NCBI GenBank assembly: GCA_963921935.1
Contig: OY998180.1
Coordinates: 115,008,890 to 115,072,889 of the forward strand
DNA from: Galeruca laticollis
Lineage: Eukaryota; Arthropoda; Insecta; Coleoptera; Chrysomelidae
Reading direction: 5' to 3'
Length of the DNA: 64,000 bases
Part shown: piece by piece, positions 54,783-64,000 of the stretch
Layout: each line of letters starts with the position of its first letter
Numbering within the stretch: position 1 is the stretch's first letter
Program-made: the position numbers and the translations under genes
The notes under the pieces: model-generated
Database searches by the model: none
What the model saw: only the letters and a program-made list of their open reading frames with translations
What the model was told of the DNA's origin: nothing

Positions 54783-56919
54783 CTAAAAGGTTTCAACGAT
54801 AAAAATATGATTTATTATTATTCAGGCTTGATACGCCCTTTGGCCAATACACTGCGTCTAACCTTACAATTTACCGTTTTCATTGATTGAACACCAAAGA
54901 TTTTGGATTTGGACGCACGTAAATCAAGTCCACATGGACTATCGCTTCTGTTGAATAACATTTTTGGTATCCGCTGACGTCAAAGATTATTCTCCCTGTA
55001 TCAAAGATTATTCTTCTAAAAAATAGTGAATTGAAATAAAAAATCACAAATTTTTTTATTTACTGTTTATTTAGCTGACAATGAGTTTATTCGTTACTTT
55101 AGGAACGCACTGGTAAATCTAGTTCAACTGATAAAACCACAAAAATATCAGTTTTCTTATTATTACCGAACTGATAATTCAGTTGTTTTCAAAATAAGGA
55201 ACACGTGTTATACAATCTTAACAAAATAACAATTTAACGAATTTTAAAAAATAAACTGTTGAAATTTTCACTTTTGTTGAGACAAAATTTAAAAGATGCG
55301 GCAGAATCACTAAAATTATTTCATTATGAGATAACCTGTATATCGGTACCTGCCCTACTGTCCACCTTGCACAATTTTTGAAAAATCAAGATATAGGTAC
55401 TGACAAAATGCTGTAAATAAACTGAATTATAGATGAAGAACATACTTCTTGTGAATATAGAATAGAGTAGTGCCAAACTTCGTCAATAATTTCAATTCCA
55501 CTCAATTTTCACCAACAACAGAATAAAAAAAGGAATTTGTTAAAGAGGCTCTCGGGTAATAACTCGGAAAGTTTCGCTAAAAAACTTTATCTTACGTGGA
55601 TCGTCGTCGGTATGGTTCTTTTATGTGACCTGTAATTATTGGTTATAGAGCCCGGGGAAAATTCCCCAATCGCGGAAACTTTTCAGATGTAAAAGAAAAA
55701 CCGAAACTTATTAAGTAAACCGTTAATTCGACATAATTGTTTCGTTGAATTGCTAAAGTGTGAAAAATGCAAGAGATAGAGGGGTGGTTTGAGGGTTAGA
55801 AAAATTTTAAATTGTTCGTTGACTACTTTGATTTGTTGTCAGGTTTTCTAGCTCTAATACACTGTCAAATTGTTTATTACACATTCGGAAATTAATTGAA
55901 TCATCGTGTAAGTAAGTTACTTTCTTTTCAGCGAAACACTATTTTCTAGCTCCATCCGCTTCACTTCCCAATTATTAAAATTTTAAGTTGTAATATATGA
56001 TACAAGTTATTTGGTAAATTATAAATCCAAATTGGCTATTAAAATTTTAACAAGTTTGTATAATTCTAACTTCATTTGACATAAAGAGTGATCTTCTAAG
56101 TTGAATCGTAGTTAAACGTTTTAGGAAGTAAGAATTCCATTTATTATACAATGTGAACCGTTGCTTTGCCTAATCTGACAGATTTCTTTCTTTTCTTCAA
56201 AATCATGTAAAAACACAGATTTAGAATTTATATGATAGTTTTTTTGTTCAAATTGTTTATGCATTGTCATGCAAAAAGTTTAAATTATATCTAATTGTAA
56301 CTCTCCAAGGTCTAACTACTGGTTGTAACACCGAATCAATATATACCGTCATTCAAGGTGAAGTCGGACGATTTTTGCAGTTTTTTGTAATTAAAAAATA
56401 TAATTTTTGGAAAAAAATTCCAAAAAAATAATTAAGAATCATCCATGTCTCCTTTGTCAAATTCCATAGTAAAATTAATGACATTTTTGTTCCCACACTT
56501 TTTTTTTTAGGTAAAGAGTGTCCGCCATCACCCTTTTGTGTGAGGTAGAGGCGAAAGACCCTCTGTTAAGCATTAAAAATCGTCTTAGCCCCTAGTACGG
56601 CGTGTTTTTGGACAATAATAATCAATATACTCGTATCATGTTTATAATAATATTTTATAAATTTTATGGAAAAAAAAACAGAGAAACATGCAAATTAGAA
56701 TATTTTATTCTTGAAAAACATAAAAAGCACAAAATTTATATAAAACAAACGTCAACCCCTATTTACTAATATAACAAACATTAATTCTGGAAAAAATATT
56801 AAGTAGGTAATGCCTAATAACTAATAAACTTTGTTATCAAAAATATTTTTGGCTTTTGTACCAAAACTTCAACAACTCTACTCTATTTTAATATTCTTTA
56901 ATGAAGTAAAATCTGAGAA
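54783..56919. other. Intergenic; no gene or repeat recognised
   Basis: Mostly AT-rich. A GTAAGTAAG followed by TTTCTTTTCAG near 55,910-55,930 resembles a splice-site pair but is too close to be an intron. Some of 56,340-56,920 probably belongs to the end of the pogo-like element B. Confidence 0.4.
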
Positions 56920-58500
56920 ATAATATCATTGGCGCCTTAAATCTTTAACCTTTTTTAAAACTTTTACGATTTGATCTTCCTCTATGATGCTTTCATCCCT
57001 AACTATTGGATATGTAAAATATTCGCCAATTTTATTTGAATCTTGTTTTCTTAAGAAATTAACTAAAAACATCTTTTTGTTTCCTTCTCTCATCACTTCA
57101 GTAACACAGCCAACATAGTATTTGTTTTATGGACAAGTGAACTTAACTACTACGAAATTGTCTGCTGCAAGGTTAGTCTAACTAATATCGCTTTGGTTTT
57201 GAAGAAACATATTTTCATTATATTCATCCTGCATTTCTATAGCTTCTTCTTGATCACTCTTATTGTCACTTTCACGTTCTTTTTAGAGTTCTTCATCCTC
57301 ACTTAAATCTTCTAGGGCTATTTCGGCCTCACTCTCAGATGTTGACATATCCATATCCTTTGAGGAAATGCATTTTCCAAGAGCCACTTGCAATTTTTCC
57401 CCAGTTTCTTCTTCGTGACGTATTGAGTAACACTCAGTCTACTTTCATGAAGGAACACCTTAATTATGTTAGTCCAATGTTCCGCATTTGCGTCTTCGTT
57501 TTCATTTCTCTCGAAATCAGGTATCTTCCTGAGAACAAGATCTGGTGATAGCGGAACAACTCCACAGGCTCGGAAGCCAGACTTAATATTTGTTTCCATA
57601 TTTTCGATGCCTTCGATGGCTTTCTTTAAAATCGCAGGGAATTCGGATTTAACAATGCAACCTCTGTTTTCTATATTCCAATCAGCAAGAACAGATCGCC
57701 AAACATTTTGAAAAGGTCCAAAAAAAGACACGTCCAACGGTTGCAGCAGATGTGTTCCATTCGGTGGCAATAAAACAAAATAAATATCATTTTGCTCGCA
57801 ACACCGTAAAACGTGAATTGAAGTGTGAGCTGCCAAGTTGTCCCCTATCAACACCTTTCTTCTTGGAAGCTTCTCACAATGGGGTAGGAGAATCTTGTCA
57901 AATCAATCGTCAGAAGTCGCTAAATCAAACCAGCTGGATTTGGTACGATTGCATACAGTTCCAACAGGGCCTTCCTCTTCCCAAGTTGGATACAAATGTA
58001 CAAATTTGTAGACAAGATATGGGGGTAAAAGTACCCCTGATCCACTAATAGCCATCACAATTGATATGCTTAACTTGCTTGAATCTACAATCCTTTCTAC
58101 CCTCTTAGATCCTCGTTTATATAACACTTTTACTCTCCCGGGATCATCAGACAAGTTGCTTTCATCATAGTTGATGATATTAGAGGGTGGGATATTTTCT
58201 ATTGTTTCGCCCAGATTTAAGAATTAGCTTTCTATTATTTCTTTAGTTTTATTTGCTCTTCAGCATTTAATATTTTGAGCAAATCGATTCGACTAAACTT
58301 GTAAAACCAGTCAATTCCAGGGTAATTGTCTTTAAATTTCTTTATTTATTCCCCTTTTCTGTCTAAATAGTTTTTAACTAATAGTGCCATATCTTGTCTG
58401 GTAAAAGGAAAACCCCCCTTGCTGAATTTTAAAATCCCTTCGGCCAAAAGATTTTCTTATTCTTGTGAAATTACGCATTGCCCGCCATGTTTCTTCGTTT
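56920..58500 (-). pseudogene. pogo-like transposase B, broken
   Basis: From about 58,490 leftward: a CENP-B-like N-terminal region (NLLAEGILKFSKGGFPFTRQ, then DNYPGIDWFYKFSRIDLLKI), a DDE_1 core (INYDESNLSDDPGRVKVLYK with the first Asp; LIGDNLAAHTSIHVLRCCEQ with the second; LPPNGTHLLQPLDVSFFGPF), then an acidic linker and a C-terminal domain (KYYVGCVTEVMREGNKKMFL, YFTYPIVRDESIIEEDQIVK) to a stop near 56,935. At least three stops and two shifts interrupt it (near 58,360, 58,220, 57,900, 57,318 and 57,170). Its sequence differs from the pogo-like transposase at 1.1-2.5 kb, so it is a separate family. Confidence 0.9.
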
Positions 58501-58993
58501 TTATTCCCTATTTATTATCAAAAAATCCCAATGGCACATGACCAATTGGACAGTCTTATTTCAGTATCATTTTTGCATAAAACCCAAGAAAAATTAGATA
58601 CTAAAGGAATAGAATGTTTTGAGATGTACAAAAAACCAATGTAACATTTTGGCATCAAATCAAAAATAAAAAAAGTCTGGTAAATTTGTGAATTTTCCTA
58701 AATAAATGTTTTAATATACGATTTAGAGAAAAGTGTTTTTTACAAAAGTTATATAACGTGTTAAGGTCTACGAAAAAGCCCAGTAACTTTTTTGCGTCAA
58801 AAGAAAAACAAAGGAAATACGATTTTTTTTAACTTTGACAGGCCGCCATTTTGTTTTTACTGGGCCGATTTGGCTCATTAACGAACTCGTCCAAGAGATT
58901 TAGAGATTTTGGCCTAACCGATTTTTGTAGCGAGTTTGGTTTCGATCCGTCAAAAAATACGCACTCTATCGTGCTTACAAATTCTGTTATAAC

Positions 58994-58994
<1 letters not shown>
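58501..58994. other. No gene seen
   Basis: Likely 5' flank of the pogo-like element B plus short unique sequence. No terminal inverted repeat was identified by eye. Confidence 0.4.

Positions 58995-59050
<56 letters not shown>
58995..59050. repeat. (TA)n microsatellite
   Basis: About 27 TA dinucleotides abut the left LTR of the Gypsy element. The Tyr/Ile-repeat open frames across it on both strands are artefacts. Confidence 0.97.
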
Positions 59051-59053
<3 letters not shown>

Positions 59054-60596
59054 CATATACTCTATCTAAATTCTAAAGAAAACATTGAAATAAAGAAAAA
59101 TGTACATATTTGGATGTAATACTAGTGATATACAATGTATTATAAATAATTTAAAAGATTCAATATGCAAATAAAATTTGACATTACAATTTCGAATGAC
59201 AATAATGCAGAAGATACTTAATGATACATAGATTTTATAAAGATTTTAAAAAAAGAATACAGATGTCGCTGGTAGCAAAATTACAATTAGAATTAAAGAA
59301 TGAAAATCTCTCTTTGTTATATGAAAACATAAATTTGTATTTTTTTTTAAAAAAAGGAATTCTTTGGTAACCAAAGGAGAAGAGAATTATTTTATGGAAA
59401 AAGTTTAGTTAGTTGATTTTGAACCCCTCTCGAGAGAACATCTAATATGAGTTCCCTCAAATTTGCTGAATAATATATAATAGTAATTGATATATTAAAA
59501 TAGCATCAGATTATAATAATTAGCATGATAAGATCAGTGCGTGAATAATTCCTTAAATAATTATATTGAAATAGTGTTAGTGATTTTTCCGGGTTCTAAA
59601 TTATAAATTTAGAAAAGTGGTTCCGGCGATTCTAAAAGACGTGCTTAGAATCAGAACGAGTGATCCTGATACCTAGTTGGTGAGTCCAGTCCAGATTTTA
59701 TAAATTATTTTTCAAGAATCAACAGGCCTTTAAATAAAATTAAGATAGATGCATCTATATCACATTTTTGAATACTGACAAAATTAACGTTAAAGATATA
59801 TAAAATTTCACCTGAAGAGAAGAGAAAATTTTTTGAATAGACAATTTTATCGCATATAGTTATTTGACATTAATACACGTCAAGTGTAATTTTCGACGAT
59901 TTGAACGTTTAGAATAAGTAGTTAATTAGGTTGTTCTTCTAGTATATAGGTTGTTTTTTTAATTTTAAGGTTCGTAGAAAGTACGATTATTGTTCTTTAT
60001 TATATTTTGGGAATAATAATTCATTTTCACTTGTTATCTGATGGTATATAATATATAATTTTTGATTCCAACTCACTTTGGTATTAATTCAACTCCTATT
60101 TCATTGAATTTGAAAAATTTTGGATCCTATAAAACTTTTGATATAATCAGTGACATTTAGTTAATTTTCAGTGACAGAAAAATTGTAGATGTCATTAGAT
60201 AATTTAATGGTCTTAGAATATATTGAACAAGCAGTCACTATAGATTTGCAATAGTATAATTGACAATTTTGGAATATTCTTTGGAAATTTATAAATTTAA
60301 AATTTAAATTATTAATTTTTTTTAATCTTTGAACCCTCCCTGAGGTAAGAGCGAGTAAGTCGATTTTGTAGTAATTTATCTTTCAGAATATAAAATTTCA
60401 TATTCATCTGAGCCGGGCATAATAATTTGACAATTCCTGTCAAAATTTCAAATAGGTTATATTCAGTGATAAAGGTGTTTTCACATTAGTGTAGTTACTA
60501 CCACGATTGTAACAACAGCATCTAATAATCAAATTTCAAATAAAATCATATAATACATAATTATAAAAACAGTAGAACATTAAATATATTATAATT
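59049..60596 (+). repeat. 5' LTR (~1.55 kb)
   Basis: The left edge is set by the match to 63,867. The right edge is set by the primer-binding site that starts at 60,597. It lacks the usual TG start. No gene is inside; a GC-richer stretch at 59,620-59,690 may be the promoter or leader. Confidence 0.7.
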
Positions 60597-60614
60597 TGGC
60601 GGCCCAACGTGTGG
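60597..60614 (+). other. Primer-binding site, tRNA-Lys type
   Basis: TGGCGGCCCAACGTGTGG closely resembles the lysine-tRNA complement used by many retroelements (known form begins TGGCGCCCAACGTGGGG). A second similar phrase, CCCAAAACGTGGGG, lies at 60,672. Confidence 0.65.
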
Positions 60615-60763
60615 CGAATTAAGAATTTTTCTTGATAATTAGGTTGACGTTAACATTATAATAATTGTCACCCAAAACGTGGGGTGATTAAAACTGTGCA
60701 TATAATTATAAAAATATTAAAAATTTATTGACATTATTATAAAAAAAAATTTAAATATTTACG

Positions 60764-61996
60764 ATGGAACGAAGAATGACGTTAAGAGATGGTAAACAGG
60801 TAGGAGTTGAAAGTGGATCCGATGAAGAAAGGGAAGAACAGGAGGATAGTAGACGGGAACCCCAAGGAGGAACAAATAGCAATGATCATTGGATGCAACA
60901 ATTTCTTTTGAAAATGAATGAGAATATGAATAGGAAATTTGAAGAAAATAGGGCAGATATGAATAGTATGGAAAAGAATATGCGAGGAGATATGTATACA
61001 ATGAGGGAGGAGATTAAGGGGGATATTAACAATATCACAGGAAACATGGACAGGCTGGAAAAGAAAATAGAAGAAGGAAAAATTGAAAATTTAAAGGAGA
61101 TTAAGAAAATTAGGGAAGAAAATAATGAATTTAGAAAGAAAATTGAAAAGGTGAAAGAGGATATGAAGGGCCAGAAGGAAAATTTGCGCATGGAAATTCA
61201 AGAAATTGGCATTAAAATCAGGGAAGATACAAACAAGCAGGTGGTAGAAGAAGTTCAAGAACTAGGAAGATGCCTAGAAGAAAATTTATCTGGAGTAATT
61301 CAAGTAGGAGTGAAGAAACAAAATGAGAATTTAATTGAAGAGATACAGTCCATTAAAGTACAAGGACAAACAAATAAAGAAGTGATGCAAATTTATGAAA
61401 AAAATATTTATTGGAAAATAAAAGACTTAGATGGTAATACCGAAAAACAAATCATGATATATGATAAAAGAAATAATAATTATGATAGGGGGAAACAATT
61501 TAACGAAGAATTGGAGGAAATAAATAAAATATTACAAGAAAATGTAAAAGAAATAGAAGAAACTACTAAACAAAATGCCGGACGAATAATTTATACAGAA
61601 AATATCGAAATAAGAGTGAAATGTGACAGAAATATGAAAATAATTGATCAAAAAGTTTTTATTAATATAATTGGAAATGAAATAATAGGAATTGAGATTA
61701 TGGTGGATAAGAAAATAATAAAAAATAATTTCAATGATATAGAAGAATTTGAGATACAAATTGTAATGCATTTCTGGGAAGAAAATACAGAAACGAGAAT
61801 ATATGATGAAGATAATGAGATATGGGGCAATGAATTTAAAAAGAACATAGTGGAAAAGTTAAAGAAATCTAGTAAACGAATATGGCAAAACGATTTTAAA
61901 CAGAACATCATGAAAAATTTGAACATATTTAGGAAACTCATAGAGAATCAAACAATAAGAGAAGAGAATAAGACGAAGTTTAGGAAAAGAAAATAA
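60764..61996 (+). CDS. Gag-like protein, 410 aa, long coiled coil
   Basis: ATG at 60,764 opens MERRMTLRDGKQVGVESGSD, an acidic start. Residues ~30-200 are Glu/Lys/Asn-rich with heptad-like repeats (MRGDMYTMREEIKGDINNIT), predicting a coiled coil. The second half (IIYTENIEIRVKCDRNMKII, then VFINIIGNEIIGIEIMVDKK) may be a remnant of the protease region fused by deletion, because an Asp stands where a retropepsin active site would start, but the D-T/S-G triad is not intact. No zinc knuckle is seen. The frame is open throughout, notable beside so many broken genes. Confidence 0.7.
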   Translation: MERRMTLRDGKQVGVESGSDEEREEQEDSRREPQGGTNSNDHWMQQFLLKMNENMNRKFEENRADMNSMEKNMRGDMYTMREEIKGDINNITGNMDRLEKKIEEGKIENLKEIKKIREENNEFRKKIEKVKEDMKGQKENLRMEIQEIGIKIREDTNKQVVEEVQELGRCLEENLSGVIQVGVKKQNENLIEEIQSIKVQGQTNKEVMQIYEKNIYWKIKDLDGNTEKQIMIYDKRNNNYDRGKQFNEELEEINKILQENVKEIEETTKQNAGRIIYTENIEIRVKCDRNMKIIDQKVFINIIGNEIIGIEIMVDKKIIKNNFNDIEEFEIQIVMHFWEENTETRIYDEDNEIWGNEFKKNIVEKLKKSSKRIWQNDFKQNIMKNLNIFRKLIENQTIREENKTKFRKRK

Positions 61997-62589
61997 AATT
62001 GAATTATATGACAGGATTATAGGAATGAAATCTAGAAAACGAAAAGGAATTGTACATGGTAAAGAATGGATATAAAAACAATATGTAAATAAAATATTTA
62101 TGATTAACAAGTAATATTTAAAAACATATTTAGATAGAAATTATATTAACATGGATTGATAATAGAAGAAATGATAGACATGTAGATATGAATTATGGAA
62201 ACGAAATTAGAAGTTACAGAAATGAAAAACGAATATATGGAAATGGAGATAAAATTTATGACAACAAGTATTGTGAGAATAAAAGAGATTTTAGAAACTT
62301 TGATAGAAGATATGATAATGAAAATAGAAATGAAAATTAAGCAACAAAATAGATGGACAGGATGAAATAATTACATTTATAGGAACAAACGGACGGAAGT
62401 TATATGAACTAAGCAAATATATGATACAAAAGATTGAATTAAAGGATGAAAAAGAAGTTGATATGTAAGCATAGTCGATGAAGAAGTTAGAAACAGACAT
62501 AGTTATTGATGAATTGATGAAATATAAGGAAATAATTGATTTTGAATAGATAGATAGAATTAAATGGTAAAATAATTGAATTTCTGGAA
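61997..62589 (+). other. Decayed gag/pol spacer
   Basis: Contains an Asn/Arg/Tyr-rich stretch (NYGNEIRSYRNEKRIYGNGD, 62,190-62,340) like the basic tail of some Gypsy gag proteins, then scattered short pieces with stops (DELMKYKEIIDFE near 62,510). No reverse transcriptase motif is present. Confidence 0.55.
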
Positions 62590-63634
62590 GATAGAGAAGT
62601 ATTTGTAATTACACAAGATTATGCAAAGGAAATTTTGAAAAATTTACATGAAGAACATGGACATGTTGGGACTAGGAAGTTATGGATGCTTTTTAGAGAA
62701 AACTATATAACAAAAAAGGATTTAGCAATTGCCAAAAATATTTGTAAAGTGTGTGCCATATGTCAACTAGCAAAAGAAAAAAATTATCACAATAAAAATT
62801 TGACAAAATCAATAGTTGCACAGAAGCCATTACAAATTGTTGCTATAGATTTCATAAGCAATTTAATACCGAGCATACAAGAGAATAAACACATATTTGT
62901 TATCACTGATATTTTTACGAAATTTGTTAAAGTTTACCCATGCAAAAGAACCAATGCAAAAACTGTGATAGAGATTTTAAAAATGTACATTAAAAAATAT
63001 GGAACGCCAAAAACAATAATATTAGATCATGCAACTTATTTTGAAAGTGAAAAACTAGCTAAATTTAGTCAAAATCAAGAAATTAAGTTGAACTTTATTA
63101 GCATTAGGAAACCATCGTCAAATCCAGCTGAGAGATACATCAAAGAGATAAACAAGTACTTACGAATTTTATGTAATCAGGATCACTGTCAATGGGAAAA
63201 TAATTTAAATCACGTAGAAAGATTCCTTAACCAAATACCTCATGGTGTTACAAATGAATGCCCAGAATATTTATTTACTGGCACAATACCCCAAAGAAAT
63301 TGGATAGTGAATCAAAAATTGGAAATGGAAGATGTTTTGAATAGGGTGAATGAAAGACTGCAGAAGCAAGCTAAAAAATATATTAAGAGGATGAACCAAA
63401 AAAAAAATAAATAAAAAGAAGACAGTTTTTGAAAAAGGAGAATTGGTGATTGTAAGATCATTGCAAGTTGCAAAAAGATCAGAGAATAGTTGCGCAAAAT
63501 TATTGCTACCGTTTGAGGGACCTTATGTAGTAGGTAACGAAGGAGCACAAAATAGTTACCAATTATTAGACCCCATTACGGGAAATGAAAGAGGAGTTTT
63601 TAACATAGAACAGGTATATAAATATTATACTTAA
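62590..63634 (+). pseudogene. Gypsy integrase, one frameshift near the C-terminus
   Basis: The open stretch reads FLEDREVFVITQDYAKEILK, the zinc-binding region NLHEEHGHVGTRKLWML with CKVCAICQLAK, then the catalytic Asp in QIVAIDFIS, a second in ILDHATYFES, and the Glu in SNPAERYIKEINKYLR. It continues to 63,414, where a TAA follows an A-run (63,399-63,408). The C-terminal domain (KGELVIVRSLQVAKRSENS, FEGPYVVG) lies in another frame at 63,420-63,634. No ATG marks the true N-terminus because the upstream pol part is missing. Confidence 0.88.
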
Positions 63635-63866
63635 CTTGGAACAAATGATATTATGTTACGTGAAATTTTAATAGATATAGTAGATTTAAGAAGTTTTATA
63701 GGAATTAGGAATAATAGTTTAATTTGAATTGAAGATAAATTTTAGAGATAATTATTTGAAAGATATAACTATGTTACTAAGATATTAGTATGATATTTGG
63801 CAATTTTGAAAGATAAATTATAATTATATGCAAGAATCGATTTATCATTCTTTTATTAAGGGGATT

Positions 63867-64000
63867 TAATACATATACTCTACCTAAATTCTGAAGAAAA
63901 CATTGAAATAAAGAAAAATGTACATATTTGGATGTAATACTAGTTATATACAATGTATTATAAATAATTTAAAAGATTCAATATGCAAATAAAATTTGAC
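63867..64000 (+). repeat. 3' LTR, first 134 bp
   Basis: Matches 59,049 onward with about three substitutions. It is preceded by AAGGGGATT (63,858-63,866), a plausible polypurine tract. It continues beyond the window. Confidence 0.85.

Larger units (their letters stand above)
59049..64000 (+). mobile_element. Gypsy-type LTR retrotransposon lacking reverse transcriptase, right end off window
   Basis: A block starting TAATACATATACTCTA at 59,049 recurs at 63,867 with about three differences in the 133 bases visible, so these are LTR starts. Between them: a primer-binding site at 60,597, a gag-like ORF and an integrase. The gap between gag and integrase (about 600 bases) is too short for protease, reverse transcriptase and RNase H, so this is an internally deleted, non-autonomous copy. 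Confidence 0.85.

Noticed and set aside
58829..59056. Tyr/Ile-repeat proteins on both strands
   Set aside because: Translation of the (TA)n microsatellite.
60886..61191. Ile/Phe/Ser-rich frame antisense to the Gypsy gag
   Set aside because: It is the complement of the Lys/Glu/Asn-rich coiled-coil coding and has no independent support.

Overview
This window looks like AT-rich, repeat-packed nuclear DNA of an arthropod, most likely an insect. I see no bacterial-style operons and no convincing complete host gene, tRNA, rRNA or CRISPR array. Nearly everything recognisable is a transposable element (TE), almost all of it decayed. Introns with GT/AG boundaries, 5-bp BEL duplications, an I/Nimb-like LINE, and MULE, Ginger, PIF/Harbinger, piggyBac, P, Crypton, pogo and Tc1/mariner relics all fit an insect TE landscape. 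The species cannot be told from the sequence alone.

Layout. 1-3.5 kb: a pogo-like element with its own long subterminal repeat arrays. 4.1-9.45 kb: a nearly full-length LINE (ORF1 with zinc knuckle; ORF2 with endonuclease, reverse transcriptase and RNase H). 10.4-12.9 kb: a Crypton-type tyrosine-recombinase relic. 13.2-25 kb: a layered block. Copia fragments lie on both sides (13.2-13.7 and 22.25-22.45 kb) of an 808-bp P-element derivative with a THAP exon, a 49-bp LINE tail, and a BEL/Pao retrotransposon (15,613-21,919, minus strand, LTRs and 5-bp duplication intact). Next is a LINE ORF1 interrupted by a 1,991-bp foldback element with a PIN/XPG-like, cysteine-rich gene (Academ-like). 25.9-28.8 kb: a Gypsy integrase fragment split by a two-gene Harbinger element. 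30-39.3 kb: Tc1 and Gypsy scraps, a LINE RNase H domain split by a 5.3-kb TA-flanked element of unknown family, and a piggyBac relic.

39.3-52.9 kb: two copies of another Harbinger family. Copy 1 carries a mariner-like element whose transposase halves point in opposite directions. Copy 2 holds the deepest nest: Harbinger (44,088-52,899, TTA) contains a mariner-like element (44,698-52,087, TA), which contains both a MULE (44,816-48,052, 9-bp duplication) and a Ginger element (48,540-50,964, TTTA). 53.7-54.4 kb: a Tc1 transposase interrupted by a 408-bp hAT-type MITE. 56.9-58.5 kb: a second pogo-like transposase. 59.05 kb to the window end: a Gypsy-type LTR element with gag and integrase but no visible reverse transcriptase; its 3' LTR runs off the window.

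Because several insertions sit inside older coding sequence, removing the element and one copy of its target duplication brings the host frame back into register. This independently supports the boundaries of the Academ-like, Harbinger (26.1 kb), TA-flanked 5.3-kb, Ginger and hAT elements. The most interesting unexplained object is the 31,807-37,145 element, which has clear boundaries and subterminal repeats but no transposase I can recognise.
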